Part shown: in pieces, positions 8,683 to 15,637 of the stretch
Position numbering within the stretch: position 1 is the stretch's first letter
Layout of the letters: every line of letters begins with the position of its first letter
Assembly: GCA_022072085.1 (NCBI GenBank)
Contig: JAJVII010000069.1
Span: 1 to 39,609 of the forward strand
Source of the DNA: Phycisphaerae bacterium
GTDB lineage: Bacteria > Planctomycetota > Phycisphaerae > JAJVII01
DNA length: 39,609 nt
Reading direction: 5' to 3'
Notes under the pieces: model-generated
What the model was told of the DNA's origin: nothing
The model's input: the letters and a program-made list of their open reading frames with translations, nothing else
The model's database searches: none
Translations under genes and position numbers: made by a program

Positions 8683-8754
8683 ATGACGAATTCCGAATGA
8701 GCGAAGATGCCCTCGGGGCATTCGTCATTCGCCATTCGACATTCGACATTGATT
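8681..8754. repeat. ATTCG-type dispersed repeat forming a long imperfect hairpin
   Basis: Left arm 8681-8713 (GAATGACGAATTCCGAATGA...) is the imperfect reverse complement of the right arm 8715-8748 (GGGGCATTCGTCATTCGCCA...), built from the recurring word CATTCG/CGAATG. The hairpin overlaps the last codons and stop of the radical SAM gene and abuts the elbB promoter. A one-armed copy occurs near 9889-9921. Such words are frequent between planctomycete genes as I recall them; mechanism of spread is unknown. Confidence 0.7.
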
Positions 8755-9792
8755 CTCGAACACTCCCGCGCACTGCACGCCGCAGTCCGGGCAGTTCGCG
8801 CCGCGCAGTCGGTTGGCCAGGATCGCATAGCCGCGCCGCCGGATCAGCGTCGCCCCGCAACCGTGGCAGCGGGTCGATTCGCTGTCGTCGCCGGGCAGGT
8901 TGCCGGCGTAAACGTAGCGCAGGCCCGCGTCGCGGCCGATCTCAACCGCCCGGCGGATCGTCTGCGTCGGCGTCGGCCCGCGGTCGGTCATCCTGTAGTC
9001 CGGGTGGAACCGCGAAACGTGCCAGGGGACTGCCGGGCTCAACTCGCCGGCTATGAAGTCGGCCAACTCGCGAAGCTCGCCTTCGTCGTCGTTGGCGCCG
9101 GGAATCACCAGCGTGGTGATTTCGATCCAGACGTCCGTTTGCCGGGCGAGATAGCGCAGGCCGTCCAGCACCGGCGCCAGCACGGCCTTGGTCGTCTGGC
9201 GGTAGTAGCGGTCGCGGAAGGCCTTGAGGTCCACGTTGATCGCGTCCAGGTGCGGGGCGATCAGGTCGATGGCCTCGGGGGTGAGGAATCCGTTGCTGAC
9301 AAAGACGTTCCGCAGCCCCGCGGCCCGCGCCAGCCGGGCGCAGTCGGCGGCGTATTCCATGAAGATCGTCGGCTCGGTGTAGGTGTAGGCCATCGAGCGG
9401 CAGCCGGCGGCGACGGCCGACTCGACCATCGCCTCGGGCGGGATGGATCGGCCGTGCACGACCTTCAGGTCGCGCGGCGCCTGGCTGATCTGCCAGTTCT
9501 GGCAGAACGAGCAGCGGAAATTGCACCCCGCGCAGGCCAGCGAGAAGATGTCGCTGCCCGGCAGGAAGTGGAACAGCGGTTTCTTCTCGACCGGGTCCAC
9601 GTGCGACGCAGTCACCGCGTGGTAGTTCAGCGTGTAGAGCCTGCCGCCGTCGTTTCGGCGGACCTGGCAGATGCCGACTCGGCCGGGCCGGATCAGGCAG
9701 CGGAACGCGCAGAGATTGCAGCGCACCGAATCGCCGCCCTCGTTCTCCCAGAGCACGGCCTCTTTCGGCGGCGGCGTGGAAGCGGTCGTCAT
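8725..9792 (-). CDS. amrS: AmrS-type radical SAM enzyme (AmmeMemoRadiSam system)
   Basis: 355 residues. The radical SAM cluster motif CX3CX2C is Cys90, Cys94, Cys97 in CAGCNFRCSFCQNW. The N-terminus has the family's CNLCAFRCLIRPGRVGICQV block; the C-terminal half has HVSRFHPDYRM and a zinc-ribbon-like CHGCGATLIRRRG...CPDCG end. This is the PflA-like subfamily that pairs with Memo and AMMECR1 proteins elsewhere, but neither partner is visible here, so its substrate is unknown. I chose the ATG at 9792 with GAGG a few bases upstream; a GTG at 9798 adds two residues. The final residues (NQCRMSNGE) and the stop codon are encoded by the ATTCG-type repeat, suggesting the repeat landed in the gene end and replaced the original tail. 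Confidence 0.88.
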   Translation of the reverse strand: MTTASTPPPKEAVLWENEGGDSVRCNLCAFRCLIRPGRVGICQVRRNDGGRLYTLNYHAVTASHVDPVEKKPLFHFLPGSDIFSLACAGCNFRCSFCQNWQISQAPRDLKVVHGRSIPPEAMVESAVAAGCRSMAYTYTEPTIFMEYAADCARLARAAGLRNVFVSNGFLTPEAIDLIAPHLDAINVDLKAFRDRYYRQTTKAVLAPVLDGLRYLARQTDVWIEITTLVIPGANDDEGELRELADFIAGELSPAVPWHVSRFHPDYRMTDRGPTPTQTIRRAVEIGRDAGLRYVYAGNLPGDDSESTRCHGCGATLIRRRGYAILANRLRGANCPDCGVQCAGVFENQCRMSNGE

Positions 9793-9819
9793 CCTCACCT
9801 CGCCAGGTACGGATTCACT

Positions 9820-9846
9820 CGCAGATTACGCAGATCGCCCAGATTT
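9820..9846. repeat. Three tandem 9-base CGCAGAT-type units
   Basis: CGCAGATTA, CGCAGATCG and CCCAGATTT stand in direct tandem. This intergenic word is familiar to me from planctomycete and verrucomicrobial genomes. It lies upstream of the radical SAM gene and downstream of the FG-GAP lipoprotein gene. Confidence 0.5.
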
Positions 9847-9888
9847 CCTAACCCGAAACCTGCACAGCCCCCCTCGCCTCTCGCCCGT

Positions 9889-9921
9889 TCATTCGACACT
9901 CGACATTCGTCATTCGGCATT
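9889..9921. repeat. One-armed copy of the ATTCG-type repeat
   Basis: The stretch TTCATTCGACACTCGACATT and its continuation CGTCATTCGGCATT repeat the CATTCG word of the element at 8681-8754 but without the opposite arm. It begins only a few bases past the stop of the FG-GAP lipoprotein gene, again at a gene 3' end. Confidence 0.6.
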
Positions 9922-9924
9922 GCT

Positions 9925-11736
9925 TTACCGCCGCCGCTGGATCACCAGGCTCTTGCCCTGGAAGTAAAGCAGATCGAGTCGGCCGTCACCGTCAACGTCG
10001 GCCAGGCCCACCATCGTCACGTCCGTGCCCAGCGCGATCCGCTCGACGGCCGGGCCGAAGGGCCAGCGACACCACGCGAAGATGGCGGCGCCCTCCGCCT
10101 GCCCCTCGCGCAGCAGCGCCTCGTCGCGTCCGTCCCCGTCCCAGTCGCAGACCAGGGGCGCGTCGCCGGCAGCCGGGGCCCAGGCCGCGTCCGTCCGCGC
10201 CCCCTGTCGCAGCGCCCCTTCGTCCGCGCAGCCCAGGCCGTCCAACAGCAGGGCGCTGGGCGTCGGCGGCGGGCCCGTCCGCTGGAAGGCGACGCGGAGC
10301 CCCTCGGACTGCCCGAGGAAGAGCCCGGCCATCACGGGCGCGGCGCCCGCCGGTTTGCTTCGCTCCCACAGCAGTCCGCCGCCGTCGAGCGCCGCGACGG
10401 ACTCTCCGCCGGTCGCAACGACGACCAGCCGCCCGCTCCGCCCGCCGGGCAGCGGGCCGACCAGCGGGCCGCCGGCGGCGGGCAGCGTCCAGCGGACGCG
10501 CCCGTCGCTGCCGATCGCAACGCCGTCGCGCAGCAGTTCGTCGCGGCCGTCGCCGTCGAGATCAGCAACGATCGTCGGCTCAGCCAGCCCGCCCTGGCGG
10601 AGGCAGACCTGCCAGAGCATGCTGAAGTCCCAGGTCAGCGCCAGCACCTGGCGGCCGCAGGTGACGACGATGTCGCGGCGCCCGCGGCCGCGCAGGTTCG
10701 CCAGGCAGACCCGCGCAGGCCGCCCCTGCACGTTCGCGTCAAAGAGCGGGCGGCCGTCCAGGTCGCGCAGCGGGTCGCTCCGCCCGCGAAGTTCGCCGGT
10801 GCCGACGCGAATGCAGATCCGCCCGCCGCGGTCGGCGTAGACGATCTCGGCCAATCCATCGCCGTCCACGTCGGGCAGCGGGCCGTCGGGGATGCAGAGC
10901 GGGCGGTCGTCGCCGACCAGCGGCCGCTGCCAGACCATGCGGCCGTCATGCGCGTAGAGCGTCATACGGACGGTGACCGCGCCGACATGGTCGTAGGCAG
11001 CCGGCAGGCCCGGCGAGGAGCCGTCGATCACGAGGTAGTCCAGCGTGCCGTCGCCGTCCAGATCGCCCAGGCGGACCGCGCCATGCGCGACGACCGGCAC
11101 GGTGCGAACCGGCTGGGGGTATGGCGCGACGCGGCGGGGCCCGGGGCTCGGCGGCGCAGGGGTAACCTTCCAGCCCGGCCCGTCGAACAGGTCCGCGCCG
11201 CGGACCGGCCTGGGGTCGTCCCAGCGGGCGAGGAAGGCGGAGAGCCGATCGCCGACCGGTGCGAAGTCCGCGTCACGCCGCCCGTTAGCCAGCGTCCGCA
11301 GACGATCCAGCGCGGCACGCATATCCAACTTCCCTTCGCCCAGGCCGGACCGGTTGGTCAGCAGGTTCATCAGCGATTGCGCCTGGGCGTCGGCGACGGC
11401 CGGCCGCCGCTCGGCCGACAGGGCGGCCGTCAGCGCCTCGACGGCCTTGGCGGACGCGGCGTCGTCGCGGCGGGCAGTCCAGCGGCCCAGCGCGCGGGCG
11501 GCGGCCAGGGCGACGTCGTCGTTGGGGTCGGCCAGTCGGGCCGACGCGGCGTCGGCGTCGGCATCGAAGCCCAGGAGCATGCGCATCCGCAGCCGGGCGG
11601 CGTCGGCGCGGGCAGCGTCGGCCTGCACGACGGCCTGGCCCGGCGGCAGCGGCGAAAGGTCCGGCCCGCACCCGGACAGGGCCACAGCAGCCGCAACCCA
11701 CGCGGCGGCCAATCGAAACAGACGGGAATCGTGCAT
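9925..11736 (-). CDS. FG-GAP/VCBS-repeat lipoprotein
   Basis: 603 residues. The signal peptide ends in the lipobox ALSGC with the lipid-modified Cys23, so the protein is exported and membrane-anchored. Residues about 25-170 are alanine-rich and helical (ADPNDDVALAAARALGRW), like HEAT-type repeats. The rest carries five calcium-binding-like DxDGDG loops: DLDGDGTLDY, DVDGDGLAEI, DLDGDGRDEL, DWDGDGRDEA and DVDGDGRLDL, the pattern of FG-GAP beta-propellers. Role unknown; such proteins commonly bind other proteins or polysaccharides outside the cell. GGAG sits about 10 bases before the ATG, and a TATAGT -10 element lies at 11775-11780. Confidence 0.88.
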   Translation of the reverse strand: MHDSRLFRLAAAWVAAAVALSGCGPDLSPLPPGQAVVQADAARADAARLRMRMLLGFDADADAASARLADPNDDVALAAARALGRWTARRDDAASAKAVEALTAALSAERRPAVADAQAQSLMNLLTNRSGLGEGKLDMRAALDRLRTLANGRRDADFAPVGDRLSAFLARWDDPRPVRGADLFDGPGWKVTPAPPSPGPRRVAPYPQPVRTVPVVAHGAVRLGDLDGDGTLDYLVIDGSSPGLPAAYDHVGAVTVRMTLYAHDGRMVWQRPLVGDDRPLCIPDGPLPDVDGDGLAEIVYADRGGRICIRVGTGELRGRSDPLRDLDGRPLFDANVQGRPARVCLANLRGRGRRDIVVTCGRQVLALTWDFSMLWQVCLRQGGLAEPTIVADLDGDGRDELLRDGVAIGSDGRVRWTLPAAGGPLVGPLPGGRSGRLVVVATGGESVAALDGGGLLWERSKPAGAAPVMAGLFLGQSEGLRVAFQRTGPPPTPSALLLDGLGCADEGALRQGARTDAAWAPAAGDAPLVCDWDGDGRDEALLREGQAEGAAIFAWCRWPFGPAVERIALGTDVTMVGLADVDGDGRLDLLYFQGKSLVIQRRR

Positions 11737-11774
11737 GGGCGTTCTCCGGCGAATGAGGTCGTCCCGCCATGAAC

Positions 11775-11780
11775 ACTATA
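11775..11780 (-). promoter_or_regulatory. Possible -10 element of the FG-GAP lipoprotein gene
   Basis: TATAGT on the minus strand, 38 bases before the ATG at 11736. No matching -35 hexamer is seen at 16-18 bases, so the call is weak. Confidence 0.35.
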
Positions 11781-11801
11781 CACGCTGGGGGGCGAATCGC
11801 G

Positions 11802-11807
11802 TAGAAT
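11802..11807 (+). promoter_or_regulatory. Possible -10 element of the 82-residue membrane protein gene
   Basis: TAGAAT on the plus strand, 35 bases before the ATG at 11843, arranged divergently with the -10 element at 11775-11780. No convincing -35 hexamer is present. Confidence 0.3.
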
Positions 11808-11842
11808 GCCGTGGTCGGTTCCGTCTGAAGAAGGAGCGCGAG

Positions 11843-12091
11843 ATGAGCGACAGGACAATGCGGTTTGCCGCCCGAATGATCGCGGTGGGGCTGCTGGGCG
11901 TAGCCTGGACCATCGGTACGCTGACGCTGGTGATCATACGCCAGTCGCCCGTGCAGGATCCGCGCGGGCAGTGGATCGCTTGGCTCGGCCTGGCGCCGGT
12001 GGGGCTGATGCTGATCTACGTTACACTGACGGACTTCGCGGACTACCAGCGGCACAGGCAGTCGGGCGGCGATCGCGGGGACAAGGAATAG
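11843..12091 (+). CDS. Small membrane protein, two predicted helices
   Basis: 82 residues starting MSDRTMRFAARMIAVGLLGV, with AAGGAG about 7 bases before the ATG. Two hydrophobic segments, about residues 9-31 (MIAVGLLGVAWTIGTLTLVI) and 45-62 (WLGLAPVGLMLIYVTLTD), are joined by a short polar loop (RQSPVQDPRGQ). The tail is basic and polar. No family recognised. It precedes another two-helix protein gene by 33 bases on the same strand, so the two are probably co-transcribed and may form one membrane complex; that is inference. Confidence 0.75.
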   Translation: MSDRTMRFAARMIAVGLLGVAWTIGTLTLVIIRQSPVQDPRGQWIAWLGLAPVGLMLIYVTLTDFADYQRHRQSGGDRGDKE

Positions 12092-12124
12092 CCCGGAGGC
12101 GGGCAGGCGGCGAAAGGAGCGGGC

Positions 12125-12352
12125 ATGAGCAACTCCGGATTCATCGCGGCCATGGGCGGCGTGTCGGCGGCCATCTTCTTCGTCGCCGCCGTGATCTGCG
12201 GAATGGCCAGCCATCCGACCAACACCAGCCGCATCATGTTCGTCATCGCGCTGGTGCTGTCGTCCATCTACCTGTTCGTCAGCCTGTTCTGGGGCGTACG
12301 TGCGACCATGCTGGAAGGCCACCAGGTCGCACGGCGCGAAGAAGAGGACTGA
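12125..12352 (+). CDS. Small membrane protein, two predicted helices
   Basis: 75 residues. AAAGGAG lies 6 bases before the ATG. Helix one spans about residues 6-28 (FIAAMGGVSAAIFFVAAVIC) and helix two about 37-58 (IMFVIALVLSSIYLFVSLFW); the end is charged (ARREEED). No known family. Both termini would lie on the same side of the membrane. It is the second gene of the small-membrane-protein pair and meets convergent genes, with a hairpin between them. Confidence 0.8.
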   Translation: MSNSGFIAAMGGVSAAIFFVAAVICGMASHPTNTSRIMFVIALVLSSIYLFVSLFWGVRATMLEGHQVARREEED

Positions 12353-12379
12353 CCGCCGCGGCCATGAGAACGAAACGCC

Positions 12380-12411
12380 GCGAGCCGTGCGGAAATCCCC
12401 ACACGGCTCGC
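12380..12411. terminator. Hairpin between convergent genes
   Basis: GCGAGCCGTG (12380-12389) pairs perfectly with CACGGCTCGC (12402-12411) around a 12-base loop. No T-run follows on either strand, so it may be a weak or factor-dependent terminator, or a transcript-stabilising end. Confidence 0.5.
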
Positions 12412-12430
12412 AGCGTGAATCGCGCCCCAC

Positions 12431-12448
12431 GCCTGACCGTCGTCAGGC
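12431..12448. terminator. Hairpin directly after the stop of the 108-residue protein gene
   Basis: GCCTGAC and GTCAGGC pair around a CGTC loop immediately downstream of the minus-strand stop at 12449. It lacks a T-run. Together with the hairpin at 12380-12411 it probably ends the sigma-factor cluster transcript. Confidence 0.45.
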
Positions 12449-12775
12449 TCACTCCCGTTCCTTCAACTCGCGCTCGATGTAGCTCCAGCGCCCCTCTCCG
12501 GTGGCTTCCGGATAGACCACAGCGCAGGGCAGCGGGCTGTAGGCGCCCAGCACGCCCGGAGGCGTCGGGACCGGCGGCGCATAGGAATACTCATACCGCT
12601 CGCCCTGGCCGCCCTGGCCGACCTTCACCACCGTACCGCCGGGGTTCTGGGCCTGGGGCTGGCCGTTGACGACGACCGTCACGCCCTCGCCGCCCTCGGC
12701 CATCGCCATGGCCGCCGGCAACACGACCAGCACAGCCAACCCGATCAACAGCATTGCGATCCACAGCTTGTCCAT
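12449..12775 (-). CDS. Small exported or membrane-anchored protein
   Basis: 108 residues, ribosome binding site AAAGGAG just before the ATG. A single hydrophobic segment (about residues 4-24, LWIAMLLIGLAVLVVLPAAM) followed by AMAEGG looks like a signal peptide or anchor. The remainder is glycine/proline-rich, with tyrosines (RYEYSYAPPVPTPPG) and a charged end (ERELKERE). No family recognised. It follows the LTxxQ-motif protein gene by 50 bases on the same strand and is probably the last gene of the ECF sigma cluster, hence a candidate regulon member acting in the cell envelope. Confidence 0.75.
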   Translation of the reverse strand: MDKLWIAMLLIGLAVLVVLPAAMAMAEGGEGVTVVVNGQPQAQNPGGTVVKVGQGGQGERYEYSYAPPVPTPPGVLGAYSPLPCAVVYPEATGEGRWSYIERELKERE

Positions 12776-12825
12776 CGATTCGCTCCTTTCAAAGACTGGC
12801 TTGTTCAGCCGCTAGAGTTTCAACT

Positions 12826-13968
12826 TCAACGTACCTTGGCCCTCTGGTTGTCGGTCAGCAACTGCTTGATGTCCTCGCGAAGCTTGGCGGCCAGCGCATT
12901 GCGGCCGTCCGTGTCGTACAGGTCCGTCTTGAGCATCGCCTCGGCGGCCCCGTTGGCCAGATCCTTCGCCTTGGCCATCTGCTCGTCGGTCATCCCGGCC
13001 GGGGCAAACGACTGGAGAGTCCTGTCCACCCAGGCGTAGACCGACTTCTTCCACACGTCCTCACGCCCGGCAGCCGCCTGCCGTTTCTGTTCGTCGGTCA
13101 ACTGCCCCTCGACGGCTTCGTTCATTTCCTTGGCCAGGCCCGTCCGCAGTTCCATCATCCTGGGCGCGAACTCCGCGGAGGCCTTCTGATAGGCGGTCTT
13201 GGGGTCTTCCTTGTAGAGCTGCATCATCTTCGCGCCCTGCTGCCGCTGGGCCTCGCCGATCAGCTTGCCGTACTTCTCCTGGATCGGCGCCAGCACAACT
13301 ACGATCTTCTCCCGCTGATCGAGCGTCAGCGTCACGCCGGGGGTCACCTGGCGGATCCAGTCGCGGGCCATGGGCCTGTTCCGCACCTTGTTGTCCGGGC
13401 TGCTCCGCTCGAACTGGTCCTTGATCGAGACGATCTGCTCGGGCGTGCAGACCCCCTCCAGGGCCGCCGCCAGACGGTCTCTCCGCTGCTGCATCCCGTC
13501 CATGGACGCCTTGTTCTGGGCGGTCATCTCCGCCAACAGGGCCTTGATATCCTCCTGCTCGCCGGGGTTCTTCACCCCGTTGGATCGGGCTTTCTCGTAG
13601 GCGGTCTGCATCTTCGTCAACAACTCCATCCGCTTGGCCACCTCCGCGTCGCCTTCCTTGCTCAACTCGTCGATGGTTGGCTGAAGCTTCTGCAACTGCT
13701 CATCGCTCACCTTGGCCTGCCGCAGTGCCATGGTGATCGTCCAGTCGCCGCCGACCGGCTTCATCGTCGCCACGGTCACCGGGGGCGCCGGCTTGACGGC
13801 GGGCGTATCGGTCGTCTGCGGCTGGCCGACCGTCCCGTCGGGCTGCGTCGTCGTACCGGGGCTGTCGGGGTTGATGCTCTTGACGATAACGTCCTCGGCC
13901 ACGGCTGAACCGAGGCAGGCCAACAGCGCCGCCGCGATCGCAGCCGCTAACTTCGATGCGCTCGACAT
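12826..13968 (-). CDS. Exported protein with six LTxxQ-like motifs
   Basis: 380 residues beginning MSSASKLAAAIAAALLACLG, a signal peptide with a likely cut after AVA-E near residue 24-25. A threonine/proline linker (about 30-65) follows, then a helical, highly charged body. Six LTxxQ-like motifs are spaced along it: VSDEQ 87-91, CTPEQ 174-178, LTLDQ 214-218, LTDEQ 290-294, MTDEQ 326-330 and LTDNQ 371-375. LTxxQ is the hallmark of the Spy/CpxP periplasmic chaperone and stress-sensor family, whose members usually carry two; here the array is tripled. AGGAG precedes the ATG at 13968. It sits 40 bases downstream of the FecR-like gene and the ECF sigma gene. A role as periplasmic sensor or chaperone in the same stress response is inferred. 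Confidence 0.85.
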   Translation of the reverse strand: MSSASKLAAAIAAALLACLGSAVAEDVIVKSINPDSPGTTTQPDGTVGQPQTTDTPAVKPAPPVTVATMKPVGGDWTITMALRQAKVSDEQLQKLQPTIDELSKEGDAEVAKRMELLTKMQTAYEKARSNGVKNPGEQEDIKALLAEMTAQNKASMDGMQQRRDRLAAALEGVCTPEQIVSIKDQFERSSPDNKVRNRPMARDWIRQVTPGVTLTLDQREKIVVVLAPIQEKYGKLIGEAQRQQGAKMMQLYKEDPKTAYQKASAEFAPRMMELRTGLAKEMNEAVEGQLTDEQKRQAAAGREDVWKKSVYAWVDRTLQSFAPAGMTDEQMAKAKDLANGAAEAMLKTDLYDTDGRNALAAKLREDIKQLLTDNQRAKVR

Positions 13969-14007
13969 CGCCCTGTCTCCTTCCGCGTTGGGATCGTTCA
14001 CCGACGT

Positions 14008-14859
14008 CTATTGTTCGCGTTCGGCCTCGCCGGCCCGTAGACTCGTCACCGCGGGCAGCCCCGGCCCGCCCGGCGGGACCGGCACTGACGGTATCGTCTC
14101 CTGCTCCCGGCCCTGCCCGCCCTGCCCGGGCTGCTGCCCGCCTGGCGGAACCTTCACCTTCGGCGGCTCGGCCGGCGGCCACGATCGCTCCTCCCCCTCG
14201 GCCAACTGCACGTCGGCATCCGCCCCCAGCAGCGTCGCCCCGCCCGCCTGCACCGCGACGGTCAGCCGCGGCTCGGACAAGCCGCCCGCCGGCGTCAACG
14301 TCACTCGCACAGCGCCGGGCCCCGCATCGGCCACCACCCTGCCACGGGGGGTCTCGATGACGATCCTGCCGCCGGCGTCGGTTCGGCAGACCACGCGGCC
14401 GCTGTCCAGCCTGACGCGCCCGCTGTTGCCGGCATCCACAAGCTGAAGCCGAGTCCGCGGCGCCAACTCGACAGCGGCCCGGTCGCCCACGCGCAGCGTC
14501 GCGACCTGCTCGTCGGTCGCGACCCAGGCCCCCGGCCTCAGCCGCGTCGGGTTGCCCGCGTCGTCGGTCACCTTCGCCTGCCCGTCCAGCCGATAGGGCG
14601 GCTGCGCGTAGTGGATGTAGGCCGCCGCCAAGCCGATCACGATCACCGCGGCGGTCGCCAGTTCCAGCGCCGCGCGGATTCGCCGATGCCACATCGACCG
14701 CGCCAGCCGTCCGGCCAGTCCGCTCGGCGCCGCCAGCCCGCCGGCCGCCAGCCGCAGCAGGGCGTCCATCTCCGCCTGCTCGCGCAGCTCGCGATCCGAC
14801 GCCGCCCCCTCGCCCGGCGTCAGGTCGTCGAACCCGTGTTGTCCCTTGCGGTCCGGCAT
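14008..14859 (-). CDS. FecR-like one-pass membrane protein, probable anti-sigma factor
   Basis: 283 residues. The N-terminal 60 are cytoplasmic and charged (SDRELREQAEMDALLRLAAG), followed by one membrane helix (about 64-84) and a periplasmic beta-rich part. Residues about 115-205 resemble a FecR domain: WVATDEQVATLRVGDRAAVE, then LDSGRVVCRTDAGGRIVIET, then PRGRVVADAGPGAVRVTLTP. The C-terminus is a glycine/proline/glutamine-rich tail. FecR-type proteins relay an outside signal to a sigma factor. The gene starts 10 bases after the sigma gene ends, an arrangement typical of sigma/anti-sigma pairs. No classic zinc-binding HxxxCxxC motif of ZAS anti-sigmas is visible, so sigma binding would be through another N-terminal fold. 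Confidence 0.8.
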   Translation of the reverse strand: MPDRKGQHGFDDLTPGEGAASDRELREQAEMDALLRLAAGGLAAPSGLAGRLARSMWHRRIRAALELATAAVIVIGLAAAYIHYAQPPYRLDGQAKVTDDAGNPTRLRPGAWVATDEQVATLRVGDRAAVELAPRTRLQLVDAGNSGRVRLDSGRVVCRTDAGGRIVIETPRGRVVADAGPGAVRVTLTPAGGLSEPRLTVAVQAGGATLLGADADVQLAEGEERSWPPAEPPKVKVPPGGQQPGQGGQGREQETIPSVPVPPGGPGLPAVTSLRAGEAEREQ

Positions 14860-14869
14860 GGCTTGCCTG

Positions 14870-15382
14870 TCAGTCCTCGCGGCCGATCTGCCGCTGGATG
14901 CACTCCCTCAGATTCTTCCGGGCCAGCCAAAGCGTCTGGTAGACCGTCTTGGCCGCCAGCCCGAGTTCCCGGGCGATCTCGTCGGCCGACCGGCGGCCGT
15001 CGTAGAACATCTCGACGACCCGTCGCTGCTGATCGGGCAACCGTCGGCGGCACTCGCGGAGTTGGACGAGCAGCCGCTCGCCTCCGTCGTCCGTCGGCCC
15101 GACCCACTCGAACGCCCCATCGCCGTCGACCTGCTCCCACCCAGCCAGCCGGGCCGGGTCCTGCCGCCGCATCGCACGGAAGGCGTGATGCCTGGCGACC
15201 GTCCGCAGCCAGGCGGCCGGGTTTCGCAACCGGTCGCCTGCCTTGCGCCGCTGCCGGTAGGCCGACAGGAACGTCTCCTGTAGCAGGTCCTCAGCCAGCG
15301 GGCGGTCGCGGACAATGGCATACAGATATGCCAGCAGCATGGAGGCGTGCTCGTCAACAACCTTGCGGAACCCGTCATCCAT
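14870..15382 (-). CDS. ECF-type RNA polymerase sigma factor
   Basis: 170 residues from the ATG at 15382 (MDDGFRKVVDEHASMLLAYL). Region 2 is YAIVRDRPLAEDLLQETFLS, including the RpoD-contact pattern AEDLLQETF and a NPAAWLRTVARHHAFRAMRR helix; region 4 is the helix-turn-helix DEIARELGLAAKTVYQTLWL. Length and two-domain layout fit the ECF group common in planctomycetes. AAGGA lies about 10 bases upstream of this ATG; a GTG at 15415 would add 11 residues but leaves almost no leader from the predicted promoter. First gene of a likely four-gene operon with a FecR-like regulator and an LTxxQ-motif exported protein. Regulation is probably autogenous through the promoter at 15439-15465. Confidence 0.92.
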   Translation of the reverse strand: MDDGFRKVVDEHASMLLAYLYAIVRDRPLAEDLLQETFLSAYRQRRKAGDRLRNPAAWLRTVARHHAFRAMRRQDPARLAGWEQVDGDGAFEWVGPTDDGGERLLVQLRECRRRLPDQQRRVVEMFYDGRRSADEIARELGLAAKTVYQTLWLARKNLRECIQRQIGRED

Positions 15383-15438
15383 GCAGCGGCGGTCCTTACA
15401 GAGAAATGGAGTCACGCGGACGGGCGACTTCTAATTGC

Positions 15439-15465
15439 AAAACGCCGGGCCGGCCCGGTTGTTTC
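15439..15465 (-). promoter_or_regulatory. ECF-type promoter upstream of the sigma gene
   Basis: On the minus strand GAAAC (15461-15465) is followed after 16 bases by CGTTTT (15439-15444). This matches the general ECF pattern (for example the sigmaW consensus TGAAAC-N16-CGTA). Predicted transcription start is near 15430, 48 bases before the ATG. It implies the sigma factor drives its own operon. Confidence 0.5.
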
Positions 15466-15582
15466 CCCCATTTCCATCCCGCATGCAGGCCAGTCAGCCA
15501 ACAACGCCTTGGTGCGACATGATTTACGGACACGCCCCGGCATCTCTCGCCGGCCATCGCCTGACTCGGCCGACGGGTCGCG

Positions 15583-15611
15583 TTGCAGACGCCGGTCGGG
15601 TCGGCTAAGCT
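15583..15611 (+). promoter_or_regulatory. Weak sigma70-type promoter candidate of the NHL protein gene
   Basis: TTGCAG (15583-15588) and TAAGCT (15606-15611) with a 17-base spacer, 27 bases before the ATG. Both hexamers are poor matches; spacing and position are right. Confidence 0.3.
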
Positions 15612-15637
15612 CATGCGAAATGGAGGAACCATCAGCC

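Noticed and set aside
8707-11772. Very long plus-strand frame across amrS and the FG-GAP gene
   Set aside because: It spans two well-identified opposite-strand genes and a repeat; high GC makes stops rare in this frame.
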